DNA from: Granulicella paludicola
GTDB lineage: Bacteria; Acidobacteriota; Terriglobia; Terriglobales; Acidobacteriaceae
NCBI RefSeq assembly: GCF_025685545.1
Contig: NZ_JAGSYC010000024.1
Location: forward strand, 1-64,000
DNA length: 64,000 nt
Direction of reading: 5' to 3'
Translations under genes and position numbers: made by a program
The notes under the pieces: model-generated
What the model was told of the DNA's origin: nothing
Seen by the model: the letters and a program-made list of their open reading frames with translations, nothing else
Database searches by the model: none
Shown: piece by piece, positions 43,250-52,029 of the stretch
How positions within the stretch are numbered: position 1 is the stretch's first letter
Layout of the letters: every line of letters starts with the position of its first letter

Positions 43250-44340
43250 TGCAGGCGGCAGCAGATAAGTCTTTGAGGGTAATGATCGCTGGTGGTGGGA
43301 CCGGCGGGCACGTAGTACCAGCGCTGGCGATTGGCCGAAGGCTACGCGATGATCATAACGCAGACGTCGTGTTTGTCGGCACAGCGCGCGGTATTGAGAC
43401 AAAGCTGATTCCGGAAGCGGGCTTCAGGCTTGAACTGGTGCGGTCAGGTCAGTTGAAGAACGTGAGCCTGATGACGCGGTTGCGTACGGCGATGGATGTT
43501 CCATTGGGTGTGCTGCATTGCATGTCGTTGATTCGGGCGTTCAAGCCACAGGTGGTGGTGGGTGTGGGTGGGTATGCGAGCGGGCCCGCCATGCTGGCCG
43601 CTGTGCTGCTGCGCGTTCCCACACTGGTGTACGAGCCGAATGCCGTGCCGGGGTTGACGAACCGCGTGCTTGGCAAACGGGTTCGTTCGGCGGCAGTAAA
43701 CTTCGCACAAACCACGCAGTACTTCAACCACGCCGAGGTCACGGGCGTGCCGGTGCGGCCGGAGATCTTTGAGATTGCACCGAAGACAAGCGGAGCTCCA
43801 CGCCTTCTGGTTACGGCAGGCAGTAATGGGGCGCTGGTCTTCAATGAGACGATGCCGAAGATCGTGGCGCAATTGCTGGTTGACGTTCCAGACCTGACCA
43901 TCGTGCACCAGTCCGGGCCTCGCAAGCTGGATGAGACTCGTACCGCGTTTTCAGAGAGCGGTGCTAACCCTGCGCGATGGAGTGTCGAAGCATTCCTGAC
44001 CGACATGCCCGCGCAGTACGCGGCTGCCGACCTGGTGCTGGCTCGCTCGGGAAGCACGGTTGCTGAGTTGTGCGCTGCTGGGCGGCCCTCGCTCCTCGTC
44101 CCGTTTGCGGCTGCGGCCGATGATCACCAGCGCAAGAATGCCGAGGTGCTCGTCGCAGCAGGTGCCGCAGAGATGCTGTTGCAGAAGGACGTCACGCCAC
44201 AGTCACTGCGCTCGGCTCTCGTGGGACTGCTCACAGATGCTCCGCGTCGAGACGCTATGGCTCAAAACGCTCGCGCTCTCGCCAAACCTGGTGCGCTCGA
44301 TCGCATCGCAGAGATGGTGCTGAAATTGGCTAGGCCGTGA
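43249..44340 (+). CDS. murG: UDP-GlcNAc:lipid I N-acetylglucosaminyltransferase MurG
   Basis: The protein has 363 residues from the ATG at 43249, which overlaps the ftsW stop; a longer in-frame version would overlap ftsW by 43 bp without support. The glycine-rich loop GGGTGGH (15-21) starts the N-terminal domain, GVGGYASGPA follows, and the C-terminal nucleotide-sugar region has ARSGSTVAELCAAG and LLVPFAAAADDHQ. It makes lipid II on the inner face of the membrane. It is the last gene before the insertion in the cluster and is followed by a terminator. Confidence 0.97.
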   Translation: MQAAADKSLRVMIAGGGTGGHVVPALAIGRRLRDDHNADVVFVGTARGIETKLIPEAGFRLELVRSGQLKNVSLMTRLRTAMDVPLGVLHCMSLIRAFKPQVVVGVGGYASGPAMLAAVLLRVPTLVYEPNAVPGLTNRVLGKRVRSAAVNFAQTTQYFNHAEVTGVPVRPEIFEIAPKTSGAPRLLVTAGSNGALVFNETMPKIVAQLLVDVPDLTIVHQSGPRKLDETRTAFSESGANPARWSVEAFLTDMPAQYAAADLVLARSGSTVAELCAAGRPSLLVPFAAAADDHQRKNAEVLVAAGAAEMLLQKDVTPQSLRSALVGLLTDAPRRDAMAQNARALAKPGALDRIAEMVLKLARP

Positions 44341-44373
44341 GGTTGTGTTCGACACTCATCTGAGATCCCAGAC

Positions 44374-44407
44374 AAGAAGGGCTGAGGAGTGATCCTCAGC
44401 CCTTCTT
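44374..44407 (+). terminator. Terminator after murG
   Basis: A 15-bp perfect stem (AAGAAGGGCTGAGGA at 44374-44388 with 44393-44407) and a GTGA loop. It lies 34 bp after murG and just before the convergent WXXGXW gene, so it ends the first half of the dcw operon. The reverse-strand arm also ends in TT, so it may serve both genes. Confidence 0.88.
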
Positions 44408-44431
44408 ATATCTCGATTATCTCGATTTTGA

Positions 44432-45511
44432 TTAGCGATGACCGCCGCCTCCACCACCGTGGGAGCCGCCGCCTCCGCCGCCGTGAGAGCCACCACCACC
44501 GCCACCGCCGTGGAAGCCGCCACCACCGCCAGCATTACCGCCGCCGCGGCTTACGTTCGGTGCTGCCCCACCACCACCGCCGCGAAAGCTTTGGGCGCCT
44601 CCGCCAGCATTTCCGCCGCGGTTGAAGTTCTGACCGCCGCCAACGTTACCGCCGCCGCGATTGAAGTTCTGAGCTCCGCCAACGTTACCGCCACCGCGAT
44701 TGAAGTTCTGAGCTCCGCCGCCATGGTTGAAGTTCTGACCGCCACCGCCGCGATTGAAGTTGCCTCCATTGCCGCCACGGAAACCTGCGTTGTAGCCTCC
44801 GCGAGAGAAGGAGTTGCCGCCGGGGCGACCATTGAATCCTGCGTAGCTCCGGTTATAGAAGTTGCCACGGAAGCCTCCGCCGAAGTGGCCGTAGGCACGG
44901 TTGTACCAGAAGTGTCCGCCGTTCCAGTAACCGCCATAGAAGCCAATACCGAAGTAACCGAAGCCGTAGTTGATGCCGCCATAGTAGCCGATGCTGCGGC
45001 CCCAATAGCCGCCGCGCCAGAAGTAGCGGCCGCCGCCCCAACCCCAATAACCCGGGGTCCAAAGAGCGCCGATATAGGGAGGCTCAACCCACGCGCCGCC
45101 TACCCAGTAGTAACCGCCAGGACCCCATGCCCAGTAGCCGGGAGTCCAGAGGTAGCCGTCACCGGGGCATTCGGGCTGTTGATAATCGGGGATTGCAGGA
45201 GGTGCGATGTCTGCCGTGATCGCTCCCGGAGGCGGTGCCTGATCCTGATACTGTCCCTGGCCTTGGTCCTGATATTGGCCTTGATCTTGATATTGGCCCT
45301 GTGGAGGAGCCTGATTCTGGTACTGCCCTTGGTCCTGATACTGACCCTGGGGAGGAGGCGGAGCTTGATTCTGATACTGACCGGGATTTTGGTTCGGGTC
45401 GGGGTAGTTGTTCTGATAAGCAGCCTGAGCCCGCGCCGTGGTGGCTGCGAGAAGCCCGAGCAAAACGGTGGTGCTTGCTGCGGTCGTACGAAGTGCGCGG
45501 GTGTAATTCAT
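44432..45511 (-). CDS. Secreted Gln/Gly-rich WXXGXW-repeat protein
   Basis: The protein has 359 residues from the ATG at 45511, with GGAGAT upstream. It has a signal peptide (about 1-29), a Gln/Pro/Tyr region of QYQDQ-type repeats (about 44-95), a WXXGXW-type core rich in Trp, Tyr and Gly (YLWTPGYWAWGPGG, then YWVGGAW, then LWTPGYWGWGGGRYFW; about 120-175), and a Gly-rich C-terminal half with FNRGGGN and HGGGGGG runs. WXXGXW proteins are secreted and of unknown function, and often occur in acidobacteria and proteobacteria. It is convergent to murG, in the middle of the dcw cluster, and on the opposite strand. Confidence 0.85.
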   Translation of the reverse strand: MNYTRALRTTAASTTVLLGLLAATTARAQAAYQNNYPDPNQNPGQYQNQAPPPPQGQYQDQGQYQNQAPPQGQYQDQGQYQDQGQGQYQDQAPPPGAITADIAPPAIPDYQQPECPGDGYLWTPGYWAWGPGGYYWVGGAWVEPPYIGALWTPGYWGWGGGRYFWRGGYWGRSIGYYGGINYGFGYFGIGFYGGYWNGGHFWYNRAYGHFGGGFRGNFYNRSYAGFNGRPGGNSFSRGGYNAGFRGGNGGNFNRGGGGQNFNHGGGAQNFNRGGGNVGGAQNFNRGGGNVGGGQNFNRGGNAGGGAQSFRGGGGGAAPNVSRGGGNAGGGGGFHGGGGGGGSHGGGGGGSHGGGGGGHR

Positions 45512-45767
45512 GACATCTCCTTGTCCGCTTCGGTCCACTCCCATCTGATGCAGGGATTGTGGTTCATGAAGCGGAGAGATTTTCCAGCCCTGGGATGGCG
45601 GGTCAGGCTCTCGTACAGAATAGACACGTCTCCTTAGTCTTTGTTGCGTTTTCTGGAGTGCTCTGCTGTCGAGCTCAATAATCGGCCATAGACAGGTACG
45701 ACCCTGAACTCTGTGACCATCATCGCCGCCTCCTGACCTTGGTTGCCGACTATTTGCTATCAACAGG

Positions 45768-46307
45768 TTACGCCTTGCCGCTATGTCCATCGCAATGCAG
45801 TACGCCAAGGAACCGGCTCCACGGGCCGACGGCATCACGGTACTGTGCGGCGAGGATGCGCGAGATTTGATGCAGGTGAGTCAAATCGTGGGTAGACCAT
45901 GTGGCAAGCAGCTGAGAAAGCGTGACGGCCCCGAAGGCCGGGTGCGTCCCTCGGCGTTCGAGGTCTTGCGGCGTCAGGTTCAGAGCCTGCAGACGGGCAA
46001 GTCCGGAGGAGCGTAGTGAGGAGAAATCGGCAAGAAGTTCGTGGACAGGGCGCGTATCGCTCAGGTGCGCCTCGCGCTGAAACACCGGGAAGGTTTCGGA
46101 TTCGCCTGCCCGCAGGATGATCTGGATGCGCGGCAGCCAGTCCGTGCGCTCGCCGTGGATGAGGTGCGCCAATACCTGGGAAATCGTCCAGGTGCCTTCG
46201 CCCTCGGTCGTATGGAGCAACTCGTCAGGCAAATTCCCTAGTAGGGCAGTCATCGCAGCTGGTGTCGAGGAGAGCAGAGCGATCGTCGAAGCGAGTTCTC
46301 GTTGCAT
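45768..46307 (-). CDS. DinB-family protein
   Basis: The protein has 179 residues. It has the four-helix-bundle pattern of DinB/DUF664 proteins: TWTISQVLAHLIHGERTDWLPR in the second helix (split by positions) and a late ATWSTHDLTHLHQI segment. Three histidines, one from LAHLIH and two from THDLTHLHQ, are placed to bind a metal ion. Family members are metal-dependent thiol transferases or of unknown function. It lies divergent from the unknown gene that precedes murC. Confidence 0.85.
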   Translation of the reverse strand: MQRELASTIALLSSTPAAMTALLGNLPDELLHTTEGEGTWTISQVLAHLIHGERTDWLPRIQIILRAGESETFPVFQREAHLSDTRPVHELLADFSSLRSSGLARLQALNLTPQDLERRGTHPAFGAVTLSQLLATWSTHDLTHLHQISRILAAQYRDAVGPWSRFLGVLHCDGHSGKA

Positions 46308-46430
46308 CTGTCGATCTTAGCTGGGACTGCGAAGAATTGATTCAACCCATACTGAGTGGCGCTACAATCTATATCTCGGGCTCCCCAAGACAACTCAGGC
46401 ATTTCCAAACCTCGCCAGGGAGAACTGCAC

Positions 46431-47768
46431 ATGCGTGTAAGTAAAGCCAAGGTAGAAGCCGTCGTTTCCGCGCACGAAGGAAAGAGGGCGGAGTGTGGTC
46501 ACTTTCCCACACCCGATGATGCGACCGTATTCGCTGCTGAGATCGTTCGAATGATGTTGGAAAAGACGGCCTACGGCGGCACCTTTGCCGTGAGCGTCTC
46601 GCACGTCCACAGCCAGCGGAGCGGCCAGAGTAACTTCATCGTCGCCTTCTCCGGCCATCATCCCGACTGCCTTCCAAATCGAGCCGATACCACGCATCTG
46701 CTTAATCTGGACCTGGCTGAAGATGTACATCCGCTTGCCCATCGCGCGAGGGTCTCGTACTCAAACACAGCAGATCTTGCATATCACCCCATGCATGTCA
46801 CCACGCAGGAGTTTCTTAGGCGGGCGTTCCGCAAGCACGAGAACATAACTGCGACTGACGTGAATACACAGCTCACGACTTTCAAGAACCTGATCTGGTT
46901 GCCGCCAAAGCAGGTAGGACTTGGACCGAGGCTGCAGTTGTTTTCGCAGTTCGGTAAGAAGCTGATGCCTTTGGGAGCAATCGGGCTGGCCATTCGACTG
47001 GGCGTTCTGGCACCAGGCGATGAGGCCGCTGTGGTGACCTCGGTACGCAGGTTTATTCGCGCGGACCTCAAAAGCATCAAAGCTCCCCCTGCAGCTGTTG
47101 AAGAGTCGCAACGCTATCAGGAGTTGGCGAAGTTCCTCGAAGACCTGCTGATGTCTCGCACGGTAAACGACCCAGAAGGTCAGAGCACCTTGTTGTTGGC
47201 AACCCAGGTCTATGCCGAAAAGTCGATTGCGGCTGTACAGAAGTCGGTCGTCGAGGCATGGGGAGCCAATGCGCTGGGTCGCTTTTGTGCCGAGCCAAAG
47301 GGACTGCGTTACGCGCGGCAATCCAGCATTCTCGCGATTAACGATCTTCAGTATGGTTCTCTGCAGGGCCAACTGGCGTTCTGGTACAGCTACACCGAGC
47401 ACAGAGATTTTTCGCAGAAACTCTTCATCTACGGTCAGAATAACGACGATCGAGCGGCTGGACACGGCGCCTATATGTTGCCTTGCTCCTCCTGTGCTAC
47501 CCGTTCCGCAAGCATGATGACAGGCCTGCTGCCGCCAGTGGTCATTGCGGCGCCCGATCCCGTGAACATGAACTGGATGATTGCGACCGAAAAGCAGATC
47601 ATGGATCGATTGAACGCGTTGTATCCACACAAGCTCGATTTCGTGTCCGGACAAGTGCTTGCCAGGGCCGTTACGGAGCAGCGGCGTACGATGGCGTCTC
47701 CTAAGCCTGAGGCGTTCTTCCTGGAAATTGCAAAGGCCCGCGCTGTGCGTATGTCGATCGAACTGTAG
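46431..47768 (+). CDS. Unrecognised 445-residue protein inserted in the dcw cluster
   Basis: I do not recognise this protein. It has 445 residues from the ATG at 46431, with AGGGAGAA upstream; an in-frame start 75 bp earlier lacks such a site. It has no signal peptide and no membrane helix. A His-rich N-terminal part (SVSHVHSQRSGQSN near 55-68, then FSGHHPDC at 73-80) and a late PCSSC motif (351-355) in a small-residue context (LPCSSCATRSASMM) could form a metal site, but no HxE partner is obvious. The middle is helical and charged. Stop at 47768 is 50 bp before murC, so it may be co-transcribed with murC-ftsQ-ftsA. Confidence 0.8.
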   Translation: MRVSKAKVEAVVSAHEGKRAECGHFPTPDDATVFAAEIVRMMLEKTAYGGTFAVSVSHVHSQRSGQSNFIVAFSGHHPDCLPNRADTTHLLNLDLAEDVHPLAHRARVSYSNTADLAYHPMHVTTQEFLRRAFRKHENITATDVNTQLTTFKNLIWLPPKQVGLGPRLQLFSQFGKKLMPLGAIGLAIRLGVLAPGDEAAVVTSVRRFIRADLKSIKAPPAAVEESQRYQELAKFLEDLLMSRTVNDPEGQSTLLLATQVYAEKSIAAVQKSVVEAWGANALGRFCAEPKGLRYARQSSILAINDLQYGSLQGQLAFWYSYTEHRDFSQKLFIYGQNNDDRAAGHGAYMLPCSSCATRSASMMTGLLPPVVIAAPDPVNMNWMIATEKQIMDRLNALYPHKLDFVSGQVLARAVTEQRRTMASPKPEAFFLEIAKARAVRMSIEL

Positions 47769-47817
47769 AGAGCTGAAAGTTGGCAAGCTTCTTCGCAATG
47801 TGCGAGAGAATAGCGGA

Positions 47818-49218
47818 ATGAGTTTGCCAGCACATGCTTTATTTGCGCCGTCGCAGCGGGTCCACTTTATCGGGATCGGCGGTATTGGGATGAGTGGGAT
47901 CGCTGAAATCCTGTTAACGATGGGGTATGCCGTCTCCGGCTCGGATATGCGCGCCTCCGCTTCGACCGAGCGCCTGGTTGGGCTCGGCGCGACTGTCTTC
48001 ATAGGCCATGCGGCGGCCAACGCTGCCGCGACCGACGTCGTTGTGACCAGCTCCGCGGTGGCGAAGGACAATCCCGAGGTGCTTGAAGCGCGCTCTCGCA
48101 AGATTCCGGTGATCCCACGTGCGGAGATGCTGGCTGAGTTGATGCGGCTGAAGTACGGTATCGCCGTCGCCGGCATGCATGGCAAAACGACCACCACCAG
48201 CATGGTCGCGGCAGTGCTCGCAGGCGGAGAGCTCGATCCGACGGTGGTGGTTGGCGGTCGCGTCGACGCCATGGGGTCCAATGCGCGGCTGGGTAAATCG
48301 CAGTACCTCGTAGCGGAGGCCGACGAAAGCGATCGTAGCTTCCTGAAGTTGCCACCCGTGCTGGCGATCGTGACCAACCTTGACCGCGAGCATATGGAAA
48401 GCTACAGCGGCATGGCCGACGTGGAGAACTGTTTCGTCGAGTTCATGGATAAGGTGCCGTTTTATGGAGCGGTCACAGCCTGCGTGGATAACGCGATGCT
48501 GCGCGCGATCCTGCCGCGCGTGAAGCGCAAGGTCTACACCTATGGCGAAAGCGCCGATGCGGACTTTCGTCTGAGAATGCTTCCCGCTGCGGGTACCGGA
48601 TCGCACGCGCGGTTTGAGGTCAACGCCAAGGGGCTGCTGCTGGGGCCGTTTTCGCTCAATGTGCCCGGTAAGCACAACGTACTGAATGCGACGGCGGCGG
48701 TAGCCATCGGCGTGCAGCTCGGCATCTCCCCTGAAAAGATCGCAGAGGGGCTGGCCAGCTTCAGCGGGGTCGACCGCCGGTTCCAGATTCGCGGGGTTGT
48801 GAAGGGCATCACCGTGGTCGATGACTACGGCCATCATCCCACCGAGATCAAGGCCACGCTGCAGGCCGCGCGCGAGTGTGGCTATGGCCGCGTGCTGGTG
48901 CTCTTCCAGCCGCACCGTTACACCCGCACCCGCGATCTGATGAGCGACTTTGCGACCTCCTTCGGCGATGCGGATGCGGTGCAGGTGCTGGACATCTACG
49001 CCGCCAGTGAGCAGCCCATCGAGGGCATCAGCGGCGAGTCACTTGCCGCGGCGATCCGCGAGCAGGGCGGCGGCCGCGTGAACTATGCGGCGTCCATGGC
49101 AGAGGCGGTAGAGCGCATCGCCGCCGACGCCCGACCCGGCGAGATGATCCTGACGCTGGGCGCAGGCAGCGTCTCGCAGGCTGGGCCGATGCTTCTGGAG
49201 GCCCTGGCAGGGAGTTAG
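47818..49218 (+). CDS. murC: UDP-MurNAc:L-alanine ligase MurC
   Basis: The protein has 466 residues from the ATG at 47818; a longer in-frame version overlaps the preceding gene and lacks the family N terminus. It begins with a typical HFIGIGGIGMSGIAEIL nucleotide-like fold. The ATP loop is GMHGKTTTT (119-127). Later motifs are TNLDREHMESY and DDYGHHPTEIKATL, both canonical. It adds the first residue, L-alanine, to UDP-MurNAc. It resumes the dcw cluster after the inserted genes. The usual next gene murB is not present. Confidence 0.97.
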   Translation: MSLPAHALFAPSQRVHFIGIGGIGMSGIAEILLTMGYAVSGSDMRASASTERLVGLGATVFIGHAAANAAATDVVVTSSAVAKDNPEVLEARSRKIPVIPRAEMLAELMRLKYGIAVAGMHGKTTTTSMVAAVLAGGELDPTVVVGGRVDAMGSNARLGKSQYLVAEADESDRSFLKLPPVLAIVTNLDREHMESYSGMADVENCFVEFMDKVPFYGAVTACVDNAMLRAILPRVKRKVYTYGESADADFRLRMLPAAGTGSHARFEVNAKGLLLGPFSLNVPGKHNVLNATAAVAIGVQLGISPEKIAEGLASFSGVDRRFQIRGVVKGITVVDDYGHHPTEIKATLQAARECGYGRVLVLFQPHRYTRTRDLMSDFATSFGDADAVQVLDIYAASEQPIEGISGESLAAAIREQGGGRVNYAASMAEAVERIAADARPGEMILTLGAGSVSQAGPMLLEALAGS

Positions 49219-49373
49219 GTGACGGGCGCTCTTTCTTGTAAGGCAGTTTTGCGGCGCATGCAGGTTGCTGCGGCGATACCCGGCGAAAAAGGGAACCTCC
49301 CGCCAGCCCATTCCGCCTTATAGTGAAGGTTGGCGATTCTTCCGCGGCCTTGCTCGGGCATGCGGAGATGAAG

Positions 49374-50627
49374 ATGGGAAAGCAGCGCGGAGCTGGTTCC
49401 GCAGCGGTGCTCGAGACGCCGGAGACGGCTTATGCCTCGGGATATACCTCTGCGAGTGAACCGGCGTGGCGTGGGCAGGAGCCTGCTCCGGCGGGTGCGC
49501 TGCAGCGCGGCTATGCTGGCGATTCCTCGCAGCCTAACGGTTACGGCACAGAGGAAGAGGAGTATCGCCCGCGTCGCGGCGCGCTGCGACCGAGCCTTAG
49601 GACCATGCTGCGCAGCACTGCTGGCCGCATTGCGCTTGGAGTCGTCCTACTCGTGCTGGTCGGCGGGCTCGTTCTGGCCGCTGCTGCAGTCCGCTTCTAT
49701 CTGCTGCACGATCCTCATTTCCTCGTGGCTTCCAGTGATGACATCCAGATCACCGGCAACACCCACATGACCCGCGCCCAGCTACTGGACGTCTTCGGTG
49801 GCGATTTGGAGCGGAACGTCTTCCGCATCTCGCTCACAGATCGCCAGGCCGACCTGGAGCGTCTGCCCTGGGTTAGCCATGCCAGCGTGATGCGACTGCT
49901 GCCGAACCGACTCGCCGTGCAGATTACGGAGCGGACTCCGGTCGCCTTCTCGCGGCAGGGCACGCAGATCGGCCTCGTCGACGCCAGCGGCGTGCTGCTC
50001 GATATGGGAGCGAACACCGCCAGCGATGCCCATTACTCCTTCCCTGTGCTCACCGGTATTTTGCCCAACGATCCCGCGCCGACACGCGCAGCCCGCATGG
50101 CTGTCTACCAGAAGTTCATGCAGGAGCTCGACAGCAACGGCCAGCACCTTACCAAGTCGGTCAGCGAGGTCGATGTCACCGAGCCTGATGACCTGAAGGC
50201 GATGCTTGCCACCGGCGGACCGGAGATTCTGGTCCATTTTGGCGACGACCAGTTTCTCAGCCGCTATAGCCAGTTTCAGAAGCTGCTGCCTGAGTGGAAG
50301 CAGCAGTATCCCAAGCTCGCTTCTGCCGATATGAGATATCAGGGGCAGATCGTGCTCGAGATGCACAAGGATGGCGACAATGTCGGACCTCCTGCTCCGA
50401 CATCACTCGCTGCCGAAGCTGCAGCCGAGGCAACTAAGCCTCTAGCCCCGGCGCCGCTGGCTAAGTTGCCGGCGGCCAAGCCTATACCCAAAGCCAAGAT
50501 CGTTCCGGCAAAGGCTGCGAAGGCCGCTAAGAAGAAGTCCGGCAAGCCTGTTGCGAAGAAGGTTGCGGGCAAGCCGAAGAAGGTTGTGGGCAGGCCCGCT
50601 GTCGCGCACAAGGCAAGCCATAAGTAG
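49374..50627 (+). CDS. ftsQ: Divisome protein FtsQ with Lys/Ala-rich C-terminal tail
   Basis: The protein has 417 residues from the ATG at 49374, which has CGGAG six bases upstream; in-frame GTG and ATG codons up to 51 bp earlier are less well placed. It has a polar cytoplasmic N terminus of about 84 residues, one membrane helix (85-106), a POTRA domain (DIQITGNTHMTRAQLLDVF) and the FtsQ beta domain (RLPWVSHASVMRLLPNRLAVQITERTPVAF, split by positions). The last 70 or so residues are a Pro/Ala/Lys-rich tail with KAAKAAKKKSGKP-type runs, unusual for FtsQ. FtsQ recruits FtsL/FtsB to the septum. Confidence 0.93.
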   Translation: MGKQRGAGSAAVLETPETAYASGYTSASEPAWRGQEPAPAGALQRGYAGDSSQPNGYGTEEEEYRPRRGALRPSLRTMLRSTAGRIALGVVLLVLVGGLVLAAAAVRFYLLHDPHFLVASSDDIQITGNTHMTRAQLLDVFGGDLERNVFRISLTDRQADLERLPWVSHASVMRLLPNRLAVQITERTPVAFSRQGTQIGLVDASGVLLDMGANTASDAHYSFPVLTGILPNDPAPTRAARMAVYQKFMQELDSNGQHLTKSVSEVDVTEPDDLKAMLATGGPEILVHFGDDQFLSRYSQFQKLLPEWKQQYPKLASADMRYQGQIVLEMHKDGDNVGPPAPTSLAAEAAAEATKPLAPAPLAKLPAAKPIPKAKIVPAKAAKAAKKKSGKPVAKKVAGKPKKVVGRPAVAHKASHK

Positions 50628-50655
50628 AAAGCAATGCACGGTTTGAGGGAAGACG

Positions 50656-51882
50656 ATGAATGCGAAGACCGACAACCTGATTACAGTGCTCGATGCAGGC
50701 AGCTCCAAGAGCTGCGTGCTGGTGGCCGAACTCGTCGACGGTGTGCTGCGTTACCGCGGCCACGGTGTGGAGACCTCGAAGGGCATGCGCCGCGGTGTTA
50801 TCAGCGACCTCGGCCCGGCGGCTGAGGCCATAGACGCAGCTGCTCTGCGCGCGGAGAAGACGACCAAGGCTCCCATTGAAACCGCTGTCGTTGGCGTCGG
50901 CGGCCCTCACATGCGCGGCATGAACTCGCAGGGCGGCATCAACATGGGCAGCCGCATGAAGGAGATCACCAAGGAAGACGTCCGCGCCGCGATCGACCGC
51001 GCCCGCTCCATCAGCCTTGCTCCGGACCGCGAGGTCCTACACCTGCTGCCCCAGCAGTTCATCCTCGACGACCAGGGCGGTATCCACGACCCGGTCGGCA
51101 TGGTCGGCAACCGGCTTGAGGTCGGGCTGCATCTTGTCACCTGCTCCGGTAGCGCCTCGCAAAACGTGGTCACCTGCGCCAACCGCGCTGGACTTGAAGT
51201 GCTGGATACGGTCTTCGAAGGCATTGCCGCAGCCGAGGCTGTGCTTTCGGCGGATGAACGCGAACTGGGTGTCTGCCTCGCCGACATCGGCGCGCACTCG
51301 ACGGAGATTGCCGTGTACTTCGAAGGCGCGGTCGCGCATACGGCGGTGTTGCCCATCGGTGGCGACCACTTCACGAACGATCTTGCCGTCGGCCTGCAGG
51401 TGAGCGTGGAAGAGGCGGAGCAGCTGAAGCGGATGTACGGCAGCTGTGTCGTCACCTCGATTCCGCAGTTGAATGAGATCGAAGTAGGCGGCAACCTCGC
51501 GACCGGGGGACAGCAGGCCCGCATGGTGCGCCAGCGGTTTCTGGCAGAGATTCTTGAACCGCGTGCCCGCGAGATGCTTACCATGTTGCGCGACAACCTG
51601 CGTCACGGCGGCGTGTTGGAGGCTATGGGCTCGGGCTGCGTCTTCACGGGCGGCGGAGCGCATCTGGCCGGCTTGCTGGATAACGCCGAGAGCACGTTGC
51701 GCGTTCCCGCACGCATCGGCTACCCGGTGCCACTGAGCCGCATGCCGCCGGAGCTGGCAAAGCCGGAGTTTTCAGCCGCCATCGGACTTCTGCTCTATAC
51801 ACAGCGCACGCAGGCCAAGCGCGCAGCTGACGAACAGGGCCTAAAACAAAAGCTCTTGTCTATGTTTGCAGGCAGTTATTAG
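50656..51882 (+). CDS. ftsA: Cell division protein FtsA
   Basis: The protein has 408 residues with the actin-like ATPase fold: phosphate-1 loop TVLDAGSSKSCVLVAE, the 1C domain region, VCLADIGAHSTEIAVYF as phosphate-2, and GCVFTGGGAHLAGL as the adenosine motif. The C-terminal amphipathic helix (LKQKLLSMFAGSY) fits the membrane-targeting sequence. It tethers FtsZ filaments to the membrane. It lies 28 bp after ftsQ but, unusually, an outer-membrane barrel gene separates it from ftsZ. Confidence 0.97.
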   Translation: MNAKTDNLITVLDAGSSKSCVLVAELVDGVLRYRGHGVETSKGMRRGVISDLGPAAEAIDAAALRAEKTTKAPIETAVVGVGGPHMRGMNSQGGINMGSRMKEITKEDVRAAIDRARSISLAPDREVLHLLPQQFILDDQGGIHDPVGMVGNRLEVGLHLVTCSGSASQNVVTCANRAGLEVLDTVFEGIAAAEAVLSADERELGVCLADIGAHSTEIAVYFEGAVAHTAVLPIGGDHFTNDLAVGLQVSVEEAEQLKRMYGSCVVTSIPQLNEIEVGGNLATGGQQARMVRQRFLAEILEPRAREMLTMLRDNLRHGGVLEAMGSGCVFTGGGAHLAGLLDNAESTLRVPARIGYPVPLSRMPPELAKPEFSAAIGLLLYTQRTQAKRAADEQGLKQKLLSMFAGSY

Positions 51883-52029
51883 GCCTTGTCCAAGCCGGCG
51901 GCTTACAAATGGCCGCCGCGAAGGTCAAACGAGCATCGTGCCGCAGGGCAAAATTCAAGCGAAACGCCTGAGGAAAATGACCGAGGCAAGTTTCGGTTCC
52001 GGGACGGGAGAGACGGTAGACTTACAGAT

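Noticed and set aside
44438-45637. Long plus-strand frame opposite the WXXGXW gene
   Set aside because: Low-complexity Ala/Thr/Val shadow; the minus-strand protein has a signal peptide and a ribosome-binding site.
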